From a beta proteobacterium MWH-UniP1 (GTDB taxonomy: Bacteria > Pseudomonadota > Gammaproteobacteria > Burkholderiales > Burkholderiaceae_A), in the NCBI GenBank assembly GCA_036362785.1, contig CP143625.1:1613401-1677400 (forward strand): a DNA stretch of 64,000 nt. Direction: 5' to 3'. Positions 22,577-31,491 of the stretch are shown piece after piece. A program made the translations under genes and the position numbers. Below the pieces are notes generated by a model. The model saw only the letters and a list, made by a program, of their open reading frames with translations. It had not been told where the DNA came from and searched no databases. Position 1 is the first letter of the stretch; each line of letters starts with the position of its first letter.

Positions 22577-24135
22577 GACACTGGCCAGGTATCGGGATAG
22601 TCGCGGCTGTAGTGCAGGCCACGGCTCTCTTTACGATCGAGTGCGGAGCGCACAATCAGCTCAGCACAGACCAGCAAGTTACGTAGCTCTAACAAATCAC
22701 TGGTGACCTTAAAGTTGGAGTAATACTCCTGCACCTCGGATTGAAGTAATTCAATTCGGTGCAAGGCACGTTCAAGCCGCTTGGTGGTGCGCACAATGCC
22801 CACATAGTTCCACATGAGCAAACGCAGCTCGTCCCAGTTGTGGGCAATCACCACCTGCTCATCGGCATTGTCGACCTGACTCTCGTCCCATGGCGGAATT
22901 GACACCGCCGGCTCAGGAGCAGACGCCAAGATGTCTTGCGCAGCGCCACTGCCCACCACCACACACTCCAACAGAGAATTACTGGCGAGTCGATTGGCGC
23001 CATGCAGGCCCGTGTAGGCGGTTTCACCAACCGCATATAAACCGCTCAGATCGGTACGCCCCAGCAAATCGGTGACCACGCCACCACAGGTGTAGTGGGC
23101 TGCTGGCACCACAGGGATGGGCTGCCGGGCAATATCAATGCCCAAGGCCAGACAACGGGAATGAACCGTTGGGAAGTGCGATTTCAAAAAGTCTTCGCCC
23201 AAATGAGTGGCGTCGAGATGCACATAGTCGATACCGTGCTTTTTCATCTCAAAGTCGATAGCGCGGGCCACGATGTCACGCGGGGCCAGCTCGCCGCGCG
23301 GATCGTGCCGAAACATGAAGCGGGCCTGATCGGCGGGGAGCCCCGGTATTTTCAACTGACCGCCCTCACCGCGAAGGGCCTCGGTAATAAGAAACGTCCG
23401 ATCTTCAGGGTGGTAAAGACAGGTGGGGTGAAACTGTATGAATTCCATATTGCCCACACGGCAGCCTGCCCGCCAGGCCATGGCAATGCCGTCGCCCGTG
23501 GATGTGTCGGGGTTACTGGTGTAACGATAGACCTTGCCAACCCCACCACAGGCCAACACCACAGCTGAGGCGGCAAGCGATTCGACCCGCTGGTGGTCGA
23601 TATCCAACACATAAACGCCATGACAGCGATCACGGCCACCCGTTTTGCAATGACGATTGGTCACCAAGTCCAGGGCGATCCAATGTTCATGAATGGCGAT
23701 GTTCGGGTGAGATTTACATTTTTCAAGCAAGGTGTCGTGGATGGCCTTGCCGGTGGCGTCTGCCGCGTGGGCGATTCGACGCACTGAATGGCCTCCCTCG
23801 CGGGTCAAATGCAGGCCCAGCGGGCCTGTTGGATCTTGCGTGAAGGGAACGCCCTCTTGGACCAGCCATTCAATGGCCTGGGGGCTTTTCTCGGCGATCC
23901 ATCGGGCAGTCGATTCCACCACCAGCCCCGCGCCCGCTTCCATGGTGTCGTGCACATGCGACTCGATGCTGTCTGCCCTGTCCAGCACGCCCACAATTCC
24001 CCCCTGGGCCCAGGCCGTGGCGGACTCGTTGCGGCTTCTCTTGGCAAGCACCACCACCTGACGGTTCTCGGCCAAGTGCAATGCAACAGTAAGACCCGCT
24101 AATCCTGCACCGATGATTACAACTGGAAGCGCCAT
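22528..24135 (-). CDS. nadB: L-aspartate oxidase
   Basis: The 535-residue flavoprotein oxidises L-aspartate to iminoaspartate, the substrate of NadA. FAD motifs: VVIIGAGLAGLTVALHL at the N-terminus, SATAWAQGGIVGVL, and the C-terminal YAVGETAYTGLHGANRLASNSLLE typical of the succinate dehydrogenase/fumarate reductase flavoprotein group. Active-site region HDPRGELAPRDIVARAID is present. The gene converges on nadC with a 49-base overlap, so transcripts of the two steps are antisense at their ends. Confidence 0.96.
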   Translation of the reverse strand: MALPVVIIGAGLAGLTVALHLAENRQVVVLAKRSRNESATAWAQGGIVGVLDRADSIESHVHDTMEAGAGLVVESTARWIAEKSPQAIEWLVQEGVPFTQDPTGPLGLHLTREGGHSVRRIAHAADATGKAIHDTLLEKCKSHPNIAIHEHWIALDLVTNRHCKTGGRDRCHGVYVLDIDHQRVESLAASAVVLACGGVGKVYRYTSNPDTSTGDGIAMAWRAGCRVGNMEFIQFHPTCLYHPEDRTFLITEALRGEGGQLKIPGLPADQARFMFRHDPRGELAPRDIVARAIDFEMKKHGIDYVHLDATHLGEDFLKSHFPTVHSRCLALGIDIARQPIPVVPAAHYTCGGVVTDLLGRTDLSGLYAVGETAYTGLHGANRLASNSLLECVVVGSGAAQDILASAPEPAVSIPPWDESQVDNADEQVVIAHNWDELRLLMWNYVGIVRTTKRLERALHRIELLQSEVQEYYSNFKVTSDLLELRNLLVCAELIVRSALDRKESRGLHYSRDYPDTWPVSQPTILSPLRAVTRSE

Positions 24136-24174
24136 GGGGACAGATCTCGATAAGAAGGCTTTAAAAATCCAGGA

Positions 24175-24203
24175 ATAAAAAAGCCCAGGATAACCTGGGC
24201 TTT
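24175..24203 (-). terminator. Rho-independent terminator of hupB
   Basis: On the minus strand AAGCCCAGG and CCTGGGCTT form a nine-base stem with a four-base loop, followed by TTTTTATTCC. It lies 20 bases after the hupB stop. Confidence 0.92.
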
Positions 24204-24222
24204 CAAACGCATTAAAACAAAA

Positions 24223-24504
24223 TTACTTCTTCTTGTTAACTGCGTCTTTGAATGCTTTTCCTGCAGTGAACTTAACGGTTCTGGCTGCAGCAATTTTAAT
24301 GGCTTCACCTGTACGGGGGTTACGGCCAGTACGTGCCGCACGCTTTCCCGAGCCAAATGTACCGAAACCAACGAGCTGAACAGTGTCGCCCTTTGTGACT
24401 GCTTTAATGACCGCTGCAATGGTCGCGTTCAACATTTCATCAACAGATGCTTTGGATGAGTCGGTGGCACTTGCGACGGCTTCAACGAGTTCTGCTTTAT
24501 TCAT
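24223..24504 (-). CDS. hupB: DNA-binding protein HU-beta
   Basis: The 93-residue histone-like protein has the family N-terminus [19 protein letters not shown], the signature [21 protein letters not shown] (beta arm with RNPRTG for minor-groove insertion), and a Lys-rich C-terminus (FKDAVNKKK). It is a nucleoid protein that bends DNA as a dimer. It is a monocistronic gene with a clear terminator. Confidence 0.97.
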   Translation of the reverse strand: MNKAELVEAVASATDSSKASVDEMLNATIAAVIKAVTKGDTVQLVGFGTFGSGKRAARTGRNPRTGEAIKIAAARTVKFTAGKAFKDAVNKKK

Positions 24505-24660
24505 GATGGTTGGATACTCACTAAAATTAATGGAACGATTCGCTAGTTTAGCAGGTGTCTCGATTCGGAAAGCAAGCGATACTTAATCTTTTTTCAGGGT
24601 CACCTGCCTAGGGAATTCCCGCCTGCGCCCTAGACAAAACCGCAAGGCATCAGATTAAAA

Positions 24661-25341
24661 ATGCTCAATAAATTCCCCGAACACATTCGTAGTTTTGTCA
24701 TGCGAAGTGGACACATCACAGATGCGCAACGCAATACGCGGGAGCGTTTACTGCCTGTTTGGGGTATCCCCTATCAGGCCGAACCAATTGATTTAAAAGA
24801 ATTTTTTGGCCGTACCGCCAAAAATGTATTGGAGATTGGCTTTGGCATGGGCGAGACCACCGCACAGATTGCCCAGGCCCACCCGGACTGGAATATCTTG
24901 GGGGCCGAAGTCTATAAGCCCGGGGTTGGTGCACTCTTGGGTCGAATTGATCGGCTTGGCCTTACCAATATCCGCATCATTGAGCATGATGCCGTGGAAA
25001 TTCTGACCCACATGCTCGCCAATGAGAGCCTGGATGCGGTGCACATCTATTTCCCGGACCCCTGGCCCAAAAAACGTCACCACAAACGGCGACTGATTCA
25101 ACCCTGGTTTGTGGCCCTGTTGTGCAAAAAACTAAAACCTGGTGCTGTGTTGCATATGGCCACAGATTGGCCTGACTATGCCCAGCAGATGCTAGAAGTG
25201 TGCCAAGCGTCTGCCGAATTGGAAAACACAGTATCGCAAGGCTATGCGCCAAGACCCGACTGGCGACCACTTACCAAATTTGAGTCACGTGGCCTGCGCC
25301 TTGGTAACCCTGTTGCGGATCTTTTGTTTCAGAAAAAATAA
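24661..25341 (+). CDS. trmB: tRNA (guanine-N7-)-methyltransferase
   Basis: The 226-residue enzyme methylates G46 of tRNA. It shows the S-adenosylmethionine motif [13 protein letters not shown], the catalytic/acceptor region [20 protein letters not shown] ([14 protein letters not shown] is diagnostic) and a C-terminal [12 protein letters not shown] motif. ATG 24661 is the chosen start. Its last 13 bases overlap uppP on the opposite strand. Confidence 0.96.
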   Translation: MLNKFPEHIRSFVMRSGHITDAQRNTRERLLPVWGIPYQAEPIDLKEFFGRTAKNVLEIGFGMGETTAQIAQAHPDWNILGAEVYKPGVGALLGRIDRLGLTNIRIIEHDAVEILTHMLANESLDAVHIYFPDPWPKKRHHKRRLIQPWFVALLCKKLKPGAVLHMATDWPDYAQQMLEVCQASAELENTVSQGYAPRPDWRPLTKFESRGLRLGNPVADLLFQKK

Positions 25342-26225
25342 GCCAACGCCAACACCAGGCAGCCAAACACAATCCGATAAATGGCAAAGCCATTAAAGCT
25401 GTGATGGCTCACCCAGCCGATTAGCCAACGAATCACAATCAATGCGCTGATATAGGCCGACACCAGTCCCAGCGCAAACATGGGCATATCCTCAAGCCGC
25501 AGGAGTTCACGGTTTTTCAATAGATCGTAGGCGCCCGCTGCAACCAGGGTTGGTACCGCCAAGAAAAACGAAAACTCGGTTGCCGCTTTGCGGGACAGAC
25601 CAAACACCATGCCGCCAATAATCGTGGCACCGGATCGGCTGGTACCAGGAATCAAGGCAAACGCCTGGGCCACCCCCAGCTTGAAGGCATCCCAGTTGGT
25701 CATCTCATCCACCTGCTGGATGCGGGTTCGGGATGGTCTGGCCGCAGTCCAATGCTCGACCCACAAAATCACAAACCCACCCAGGATCAAGACAATCGCC
25801 ACCGGTACCGGTGAAAACAGATAAAACTTGATCCACCCGCCGAATAAAAGACCCAACACTGCGGCAGGCAAAAATGCAATCAATAGGTGTCGAACGAATT
25901 GCCACGATTTGTCGTTGAGCAAATGACGACGGGCTGCTTGCCCAGCAAACAAATCGGAAAGGCGGCCAACAAAGCCCCAGGCCTGCGGGTGCACCAGGCC
26001 AAGAAAACGCGACCGATAATGCCAGACCACTGCCACCATGGCGCCTGTCTGAATTGCAATATCAAAGACTTTGGCACGGGCATCATCAAAGCCAATGAAT
26101 GCGCCAAACAGAATCAGATGGCCCGTTGAAGAGATTGGCAAAAACTCGGTCAAGCCCTCGACAATACCCATGAGTAACGCCTTTAGCATCACAGGCATGT
26201 CGCGAAGTAACTCAAGGATTTCCAT
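25329..26225 (-). CDS. uppP: Undecaprenyl-diphosphatase
   Basis: The 298-residue membrane enzyme (BacA family) recycles undecaprenyl pyrophosphate. It has the two signature blocks: [20 protein letters not shown] (about 21-40) and [17 protein letters not shown] (about 190-207) with the catalytic Glu and Arg. It is longer than the usual 265-275 residues because of an eleven-residue N-terminal extension (an internal Met could start the protein) and a variable loop. It is divergent from a TetR gene and convergent with trmB. Confidence 0.94.
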   Translation of the reverse strand: MEILELLRDMPVMLKALLMGIVEGLTEFLPISSTGHLILFGAFIGFDDARAKVFDIAIQTGAMVAVVWHYRSRFLGLVHPQAWGFVGRLSDLFAGQAARRHLLNDKSWQFVRHLLIAFLPAAVLGLLFGGWIKFYLFSPVPVAIVLILGGFVILWVEHWTAARPSRTRIQQVDEMTNWDAFKLGVAQAFALIPGTSRSGATIIGGMVFGLSRKAATEFSFFLAVPTLVAAGAYDLLKNRELLRLEDMPMFALGLVSAYISALIVIRWLIGWVSHHSFNGFAIYRIVFGCLVLALAYFF

Positions 26226-26285
26226 TATGAATTGGGGGGCAAAATAGGCACTGCGGCATTATGCACTCTGATTAAAATATCTGCG

Positions 26286-26969
26286 ATGCAACCCACTGAT
26301 CCGCACGAATCAAACGTCAATCACACGGCGCCGAAAAATATTCGTCAGGGGCCGCGTTGGAAACGCCGCAAAGATGCCCGCCCGCAAGAAGTCATTGATG
26401 CGGCCTTGGCACTGTTTGCTGAATTTGGTTACGCACAAACCCGGCTCGACGATGTGGCCGCTAAAGCGGGCATTTCAAAAGGCACGGTCTATCTCTACTT
26501 CGCCAGTAAACAGGATTTGTTCGAGGCCGTGGTGCAAGATCGTGTGACGCCATGGCTTGAGGCCATTGCCAGCCAAACAATCAATGATGAGGAACCCACC
26601 GAACAGGTCTTGAGAAATTTTCTCAATTGGGGGTGGAATCAATTTTTGGAATCCAAGCTCTACCTGATTGCCAGGGTAGTGCTTGCAGAATCTAACAACT
26701 TCCCCAATCTGGCCCAGGCCTATCTCCGGGAGGTCATGGGTCCCATTCACACCCATTTAGAAGCCCTGCTGCAGCGTGGCGTGGAACGGGGCGAAGTCCA
26801 GGGGCCGGTCTCACGCGAACGGGCCAAGGCAATGCTTGCGCCACTGGCCTGGCTGTCCATCTGGCGGCAGGCGCTCCTGGCCCATGTCGAGCCCCCATTT
26901 AACGAAGAGCTCTTTGTCCAAGAGGCCATCGACATGATTGTCCGGGGAACCCGCCCCAGCCCGGCTTAA
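26286..26969 (+). CDS. TetR/AcrR-family transcriptional regulator
   Basis: From ATG 26286 there are 227 residues. The N-terminal TetR domain (about 30-76) reads EVIDAALALFAEFGYAQTRLDDVAAKAGISKGTVYLYFASKQDLFEAVV, quoted here only by its landmarks (FAEFGY, AGISKGTVYLYF, KQDLF). The C-terminal domain resembles TetR_C for TolC-linked efflux regulators. tolC lies 0.7 kb downstream with a methyltransferase gene in between, so control of that operon is plausible. An upstream TTG (26232) is less likely. Confidence 0.88.
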   Translation: MQPTDPHESNVNHTAPKNIRQGPRWKRRKDARPQEVIDAALALFAEFGYAQTRLDDVAAKAGISKGTVYLYFASKQDLFEAVVQDRVTPWLEAIASQTINDEEPTEQVLRNFLNWGWNQFLESKLYLIARVVLAESNNFPNLAQAYLREVMGPIHTHLEALLQRGVERGEVQGPVSRERAKAMLAPLAWLSIWRQALLAHVEPPFNEELFVQEAIDMIVRGTRPSPA

Positions 26970-27011
26970 AGCCCGTCAATGCTAGACTCAGGGTCTCGCT
27001 GGAGTCTTGCA

Positions 27012-27704
27012 ATGAGCCCTGAATTTTCATCTATTGAAAACGCCCGATCCAAGATGATCGAGCAACAAATACGGCCCTGGAACGTCCTGGACCCCAATGT
27101 CCTGGAGTTACTCGCCGAGATCCACCGTGAAGATTTTGTCCCCAAGACACATCGGCATCTTGCCTTTGTCGACATGGAGGTGCCTCTGCCGGAGCACCAG
27201 GTCATGCTGGCCCCCAAGGTCGAGGCCCGATTGCTTCAGGAACTGAATCTCAGCCCCGACGACCAGGTGCTAGAGATTGGCACCGGCTCGGGATTCATGG
27301 CCGCCCTGCTGGCCCGCCAGTCGGGCAAGGTCCTGACGATCGAAAAATACGAACAGCTTGCCGCTATGGCGCAGGAAAACCTGAACCAGGCCGGTATTTC
27401 GAATGTCGAAGTGGTGCAGGCCAACGGTCTGGAGGAAAACCCCCGCTGGGCCCATGTCGGGTTCGATGCGGTGGTGATTTCTGGGGCCGTGGAACAGATC
27501 CCAAACCATTTGCTGGCAAGGCTCAATCCAGGTGGCCGGCTGGTGGCGATCGTGGGCCAGGCACCAGTGATGCAGGCCGTCCTGATTGAACGGGTCGGCA
27601 GTGGTCTTGCATCGTCTACCAATGGTCTGCGGTCCACAGTACTTTTTGAAACACTGACCAAGCTACTCGAAGATGCCCCAAAAATTTCGCATTTCAAGTT
27701 CTAA
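27012..27704 (+). CDS. Protein-L-isoaspartate O-methyltransferase-like protein
   Basis: From ATG 27012 there are 230 residues with a Rossmann methyltransferase fold (VLEIGTGSGFMAALLARQSG) and the PCMT-family N-terminus (MIEQQIRPWNVLDPNVLELL). The usual Pcm substrate loop (GDGxxG) is replaced by ANGLEENPRW, so isoaspartate repair is doubtful. Members of this subgroup beside tolC are common in Betaproteobacteria. It overlaps the tolC start by 32 bases, which points to translational coupling. Confidence 0.8.
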   Translation: MSPEFSSIENARSKMIEQQIRPWNVLDPNVLELLAEIHREDFVPKTHRHLAFVDMEVPLPEHQVMLAPKVEARLLQELNLSPDDQVLEIGTGSGFMAALLARQSGKVLTIEKYEQLAAMAQENLNQAGISNVEVVQANGLEENPRWAHVGFDAVVISGAVEQIPNHLLARLNPGGRLVAIVGQAPVMQAVLIERVGSGLASSTNGLRSTVLFETLTKLLEDAPKISHFKF

Positions 27705-29043
27705 CTCACTGATCGCCATTGCCGTTGTTGCTGGCTTTTCAGGCCTGCCGGTCATGTCGTTTGGCATGGACCTGTCCACGGCCGCACGCGAAGCCTTGCA
27801 GTTTGATGCCACCTTTTTGGCGGCCCGTAAAAAAGCCGAAGCGGATGCCACCCGGTTTGGGCAGGGCCTTGGTCTGCTGTTGCCTTCTGCGTCACTTGGG
27901 GCGAATCGCACGCGGACCGATTTCAATGCGTCTTCTGATGCCAATAACGCAAGCCCAGCGATCAAGGACTACTCGGGTCGTTACGGCAACACCTACAGCC
28001 TGACGCTCACACAGCCGCTTTTCCGTTTAGACCGCATTGCAAGCTTTAATCAAAAGCGGGAAGAATCTAAAGCGGGCGAGGCCAACTTCGCCCAGGCCCG
28101 CATTGATGCCCTGCTGCGTGTCACACAGGCTTACTTTGATGTGCTGGTGGCCCAAGACACACTGACCAGCGCCCAATCAGAACTCAAGGCGATTGGGGAA
28201 CAATTAGAGTCTGCCAAACGCAATTTCGAAGTGGGCACCGCCACCATCACCGACCAGCAAGAGGCCCAGGCCCGCTTTGATTTGGCCACCGCCAAACTGA
28301 GCGTTGCCCAGAATGACCTTAACGTCAAACGCAACTCGCTAGAACAGCTAGTGGGCAAGCCCCTGCCCAAGTCTTTGTCGGGCCTGCGGGATGAAGTCAC
28401 CATCAAAATGCCAGAGCCCCTGAATATAGACCGCTGGGTTGAGCAGGCCCGCTCTGCCAATCTGAAGGTTCAGGCGGCCCAGTCCACTGCGGAAATTGCG
28501 CGACAAGAAGTCACCCGCACGATCTCGGCCGACAATCTGCCGTCCATCGATTTGGTCGCCAAACGGGTCCGTGTGGATCCTTACAGATCCGGAAGCACGC
28601 CCTACGACAGGGCGGATACCGATACGATCGCCGTCGAAATGACCCTGCCATTGTTCAACGGCGGCATTGCCTACAACAAAGCCAAAGAGGTCATTGCCCT
28701 GCGGGACAAATCCAGTTTTGATTTGGAAAATGAACGCCGCACTGCTGAGCAGAGTGCCCGCACATCGTTTCTCAATGTGTTGGCCGGCTTGGCGCAGGTG
28801 AAAGCGTTTGAAGCAGCGGAAAAATCTAGCCGTCTTGCGTTGGAGTCCAATCTTTTGGGTTACGAAGTGGGTGTGCGTATCAATATCGATGTGCTCAATG
28901 CGCAACAACAGCTCTATACAACCCAAAAAGACCTGTCAAAGGCCCGCTACGACACGCTGATCAACAGCTTAAAACTTAAGGCTGCGGTTGGCGCACTGGG
29001 CGAAGCCGATATCGATGACATCAACGGCCTGCTTGCAAAATAG
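27673..29043 (+). CDS. tolC: Outer-membrane efflux channel protein TolC
   Basis: The 456-residue protein has a signal peptide (about 1-31) and two outer membrane efflux protein repeats (about 35-225 and 240-445). Family marks are long helices with regular Ala/Gln patterns, YSLTLTQPLFRLDRIA, VTQAYFDVLVAQDTL, and ALESNLLGYEVGVRINIDVLNAQQQLYTTQKDLSKARYD (part of this near residues 395-433). It forms the trimeric exit duct of tripartite pumps and type I secretion. No pump genes are adjacent. Its end overlaps waaA by 23 bases. Confidence 0.93.
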   Translation: MPQKFRISSSNSLIAIAVVAGFSGLPVMSFGMDLSTAAREALQFDATFLAARKKAEADATRFGQGLGLLLPSASLGANRTRTDFNASSDANNASPAIKDYSGRYGNTYSLTLTQPLFRLDRIASFNQKREESKAGEANFAQARIDALLRVTQAYFDVLVAQDTLTSAQSELKAIGEQLESAKRNFEVGTATITDQQEAQARFDLATAKLSVAQNDLNVKRNSLEQLVGKPLPKSLSGLRDEVTIKMPEPLNIDRWVEQARSANLKVQAAQSTAEIARQEVTRTISADNLPSIDLVAKRVRVDPYRSGSTPYDRADTDTIAVEMTLPLFNGGIAYNKAKEVIALRDKSSFDLENERRTAEQSARTSFLNVLAGLAQVKAFEAAEKSSRLALESNLLGYEVGVRINIDVLNAQQQLYTTQKDLSKARYDTLINSLKLKAAVGALGEADIDDINGLLAK

Positions 29044-30442
29044 TTTCTAAAAACTTGGCGGTCCGAAGGGTGGCACCCCGGTGGGCCTGGGCAAAGTCCT
29101 GGGCCGCCTGGCGGGCCGCCGCATAAGCAGCTGCATCGTTCAGTAACTGACAGCCCTGATCAATCCACTCATCAGTGGATCGGACCTCTTTACCGGCACC
29201 GCAGGCCCGTAATGCCCGTGCAATCTGATGAAAATTAAACATGTTGGGGCCAAAAAATACTGGCCGGCCAACAGCACAGGCCTCTACGGGGTTTTGCCCG
29301 CCAAGCGCTGGCAGGCTGCCCCCCATGAAGACCAGGTCTGACATTTGCAGATAGGCAAACATCTCCCCAAGCGAATCCCCCACCAGGACATCGCAGGCCT
29401 GATGTGGATTCCAACTGGAGCGGCGTTGCACAGTCAGCCCCGCAGACTCCAGCAGACGCACGACACGATTAAATCGCTGCGGGTGCCGAGGCACAACCAC
29501 CAGAAGATGCTCTGCACTTAAGCGGCCATCACCGCGGGCCTTCTGCCAAGACTGCGCAATCTGGGTTTCTTCATCATCTCGGGTGCTGGCCGCTAGCCAA
29601 ATGAACCGGCGCCCCGACATCCCACGCCACTGGTTTCCAAGGTCACGCATCGGCTGGGGCACATCGATATCGAATTTCATGTTGCCAACGACTTCCATGC
29701 GCACCATTGGTGCAACGCCTGCAGTGTTCTTCAATCCTGCACTGCTGCAGGCAGCCAGAAAGCCTTGGGCGTCGGCCTGTGTCTGCGCCGCAATGCCTGT
29801 TAGATGCGCAATCGCAGGCCGTGAAAGCCAACGAAATTGTTGCAATCGTTTTGCTGATCGTGGCGATAACCGTGCATTGATCAAGACCACGGGAATACTG
29901 CGGCGTCTGGCCTGGGCCAACAAGTTTGGCCAGAGTTCGGTTTCCATCAACACGCCAAGCGTGGGCTGCGCCCATGCCAAAAACATGGCGTTGGCCCAGA
30001 TCAGGTCATAAGGCAAATAACGCTGCACCACACGGGGCGTATCCATGGTCAGCCACCTGGTAAACAAGTTCTGCCCTGTCTCACGGCCTGTGGGCGTGGT
30101 GTGGGTTAAGACCACACGATGGGCATCCCCCTTGGCGAGCCACTGTTCAATCAATGGCGCAGCAGCCCGCGTCTCCCCCACCGAGACGGCATGAATCCAC
30201 ATGACCGAAAGCCCGGCATTGGTGGGAAATGCGGTTGATGTCTGTGGACCACGGGGACTGCGTTGCACCGACATGCCAAAAAACCGTTCGGCCCAGTACT
30301 GCAGGTAATCGGGCTGCTTGATGCCACGCCACAGCAGATGTGCCACCAACAGCGGCAACAGACTGATTCCAAAAATGCTGTAGAGCGCCCTTGCTGCCTT
30401 TTCAATCAGGGTTTCAGAATCTTGGATGATGTGATCTGCCAT
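29021..30442 (-). CDS. waaA: 3-deoxy-D-manno-octulosonic acid transferase
   Basis: The 473-residue glycosyltransferase (GT30) attaches KDO to lipid A. An N-terminal membrane anchor (about 15-40) precedes the glycosyltransferase-N domain, with WIHAVSVGETRAAAPL (catalytic Glu) and VLTHTTPTGRETG. The C-terminal domain holds VVVPRHPQRF and FMGGSLPALGGQNPVEACAVGRPVFFGPNMFNF-type nucleotide-sugar contacts. The protein is longer than E. coli WaaA (425), through an insert near 60-75. It lies downstream of waaC on the same strand. Confidence 0.94.
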   Translation of the reverse strand: MADHIIQDSETLIEKAARALYSIFGISLLPLLVAHLLWRGIKQPDYLQYWAERFFGMSVQRSPRGPQTSTAFPTNAGLSVMWIHAVSVGETRAAAPLIEQWLAKGDAHRVVLTHTTPTGRETGQNLFTRWLTMDTPRVVQRYLPYDLIWANAMFLAWAQPTLGVLMETELWPNLLAQARRRSIPVVLINARLSPRSAKRLQQFRWLSRPAIAHLTGIAAQTQADAQGFLAACSSAGLKNTAGVAPMVRMEVVGNMKFDIDVPQPMRDLGNQWRGMSGRRFIWLAASTRDDEETQIAQSWQKARGDGRLSAEHLLVVVPRHPQRFNRVVRLLESAGLTVQRRSSWNPHQACDVLVGDSLGEMFAYLQMSDLVFMGGSLPALGGQNPVEACAVGRPVFFGPNMFNFHQIARALRACGAGKEVRSTDEWIDQGCQLLNDAAAYAAARQAAQDFAQAHRGATLRTAKFLETILQAGR

Positions 30443-30480
30443 AAGTGTATTGGTAAGCTTGGGCGCTGGCCTTTGGAATC

Positions 30481-31491
30481 TTAGCGCTTTACCAATTCAT
30501 GCCAAGCCAAGAGCACTTCCTTGGGCCCGATGGGCTGGTCGCCAGATGCCCGCTCCACCACCTGTGCATGTTGCGCCCAAAACGGTGCGAAGCGCGCTGC
30601 TGAAAATTTCGGCAGATGTGCTGCCGACATGATCGCCACCGTGGGCCGGCCAAGCGCCACACTTAAATGCATCAGGCCACTGTCCACGCCAAAAGAACCA
30701 TACGTTTTGCACAAGGCCTGGGCCAACTGGCCAGTCGACATCTGCGGCAGTACCTGGGCCGCATCGCCAATCGTATTAGCGATTTGCTCGGCCTGATGGC
30801 GCTCTTGTTCACTGCCCCATGGCAGTTGAATGCGATACCCATCACTGGCAAGTTGACGGCCAAGCGCCACCCAAGAATCAAGTGGCCACGCCTTCTCGGG
30901 GCGGGATGTGCCGTGCAGAAAAAAAATAGTCTTCTCAGTCGGGGCTGCGGCGGCCTGGGGTTGCGCCAGCACGGCCACCGATCCCGTTGGTGCATAGCCA
31001 AGCGCTGCCCCAAACAATGCGCGAAGCCGATCAATCGCATGCCAATGGGCTGGCGCATGGACTTTGTGATCCAGCACCAATGATGCCAACGGTTCGCGAA
31101 TCGTGGACCAATCGAGGCCCCAACGCTGCTGGCCAGTGCAACGCGCAGCCCGCGTGATCCAGGCACTCTTAATCAAACCCTGCGCATCAATCACCAAATC
31201 GTAGTGGGTCTTTCGCAGCCGGGAAAGAAAGTGGCGGACTTCGGCACGTGTTTTGGCTGACCACCAGTGTTTTCGCCAACGCCGAATGGCCACAGGAATC
31301 ACCTGATCGACCGCCGCCGAGAGCAAAGGAATATCTTTAAAAGACTCTTCGCAGACCCAGTCCACGACAAGGCCCGGACAATGCTGTCGCGCCTCTTCCA
31401 AGGCCGATAAGGTATGCACCAGATCCCCCATGGAGCTGGTCTTGACCAGCAACACACGCCGGGGGGCAACAGGAGATGCGGCCTGAATCAC
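30481..31491 (-). CDS. waaC: Lipopolysaccharide heptosyltransferase I
   Basis: The 336-residue GT9 enzyme adds the first heptose to KDO of the inner core. Marks: VLLVKTSSMGDLVHTLSAL at the N-terminus (acceptor site with Asp), VIDAQGLIKSAWITRAARC, and FLHGTSRPEKAWPLDSWVALG with the donor-binding region GVDSGLMHLSVALGRPTVAI. It shares one base with the phosphomannomutase stop upstream, and waaA follows 38 bases downstream, forming an inner-core operon. Confidence 0.93.
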   Translation of the reverse strand: MIQAASPVAPRRVLLVKTSSMGDLVHTLSALEEARQHCPGLVVDWVCEESFKDIPLLSAAVDQVIPVAIRRWRKHWWSAKTRAEVRHFLSRLRKTHYDLVIDAQGLIKSAWITRAARCTGQQRWGLDWSTIREPLASLVLDHKVHAPAHWHAIDRLRALFGAALGYAPTGSVAVLAQPQAAAAPTEKTIFFLHGTSRPEKAWPLDSWVALGRQLASDGYRIQLPWGSEQERHQAEQIANTIGDAAQVLPQMSTGQLAQALCKTYGSFGVDSGLMHLSVALGRPTVAIMSAAHLPKFSAARFAPFWAQHAQVVERASGDQPIGPKEVLLAWHELVKR

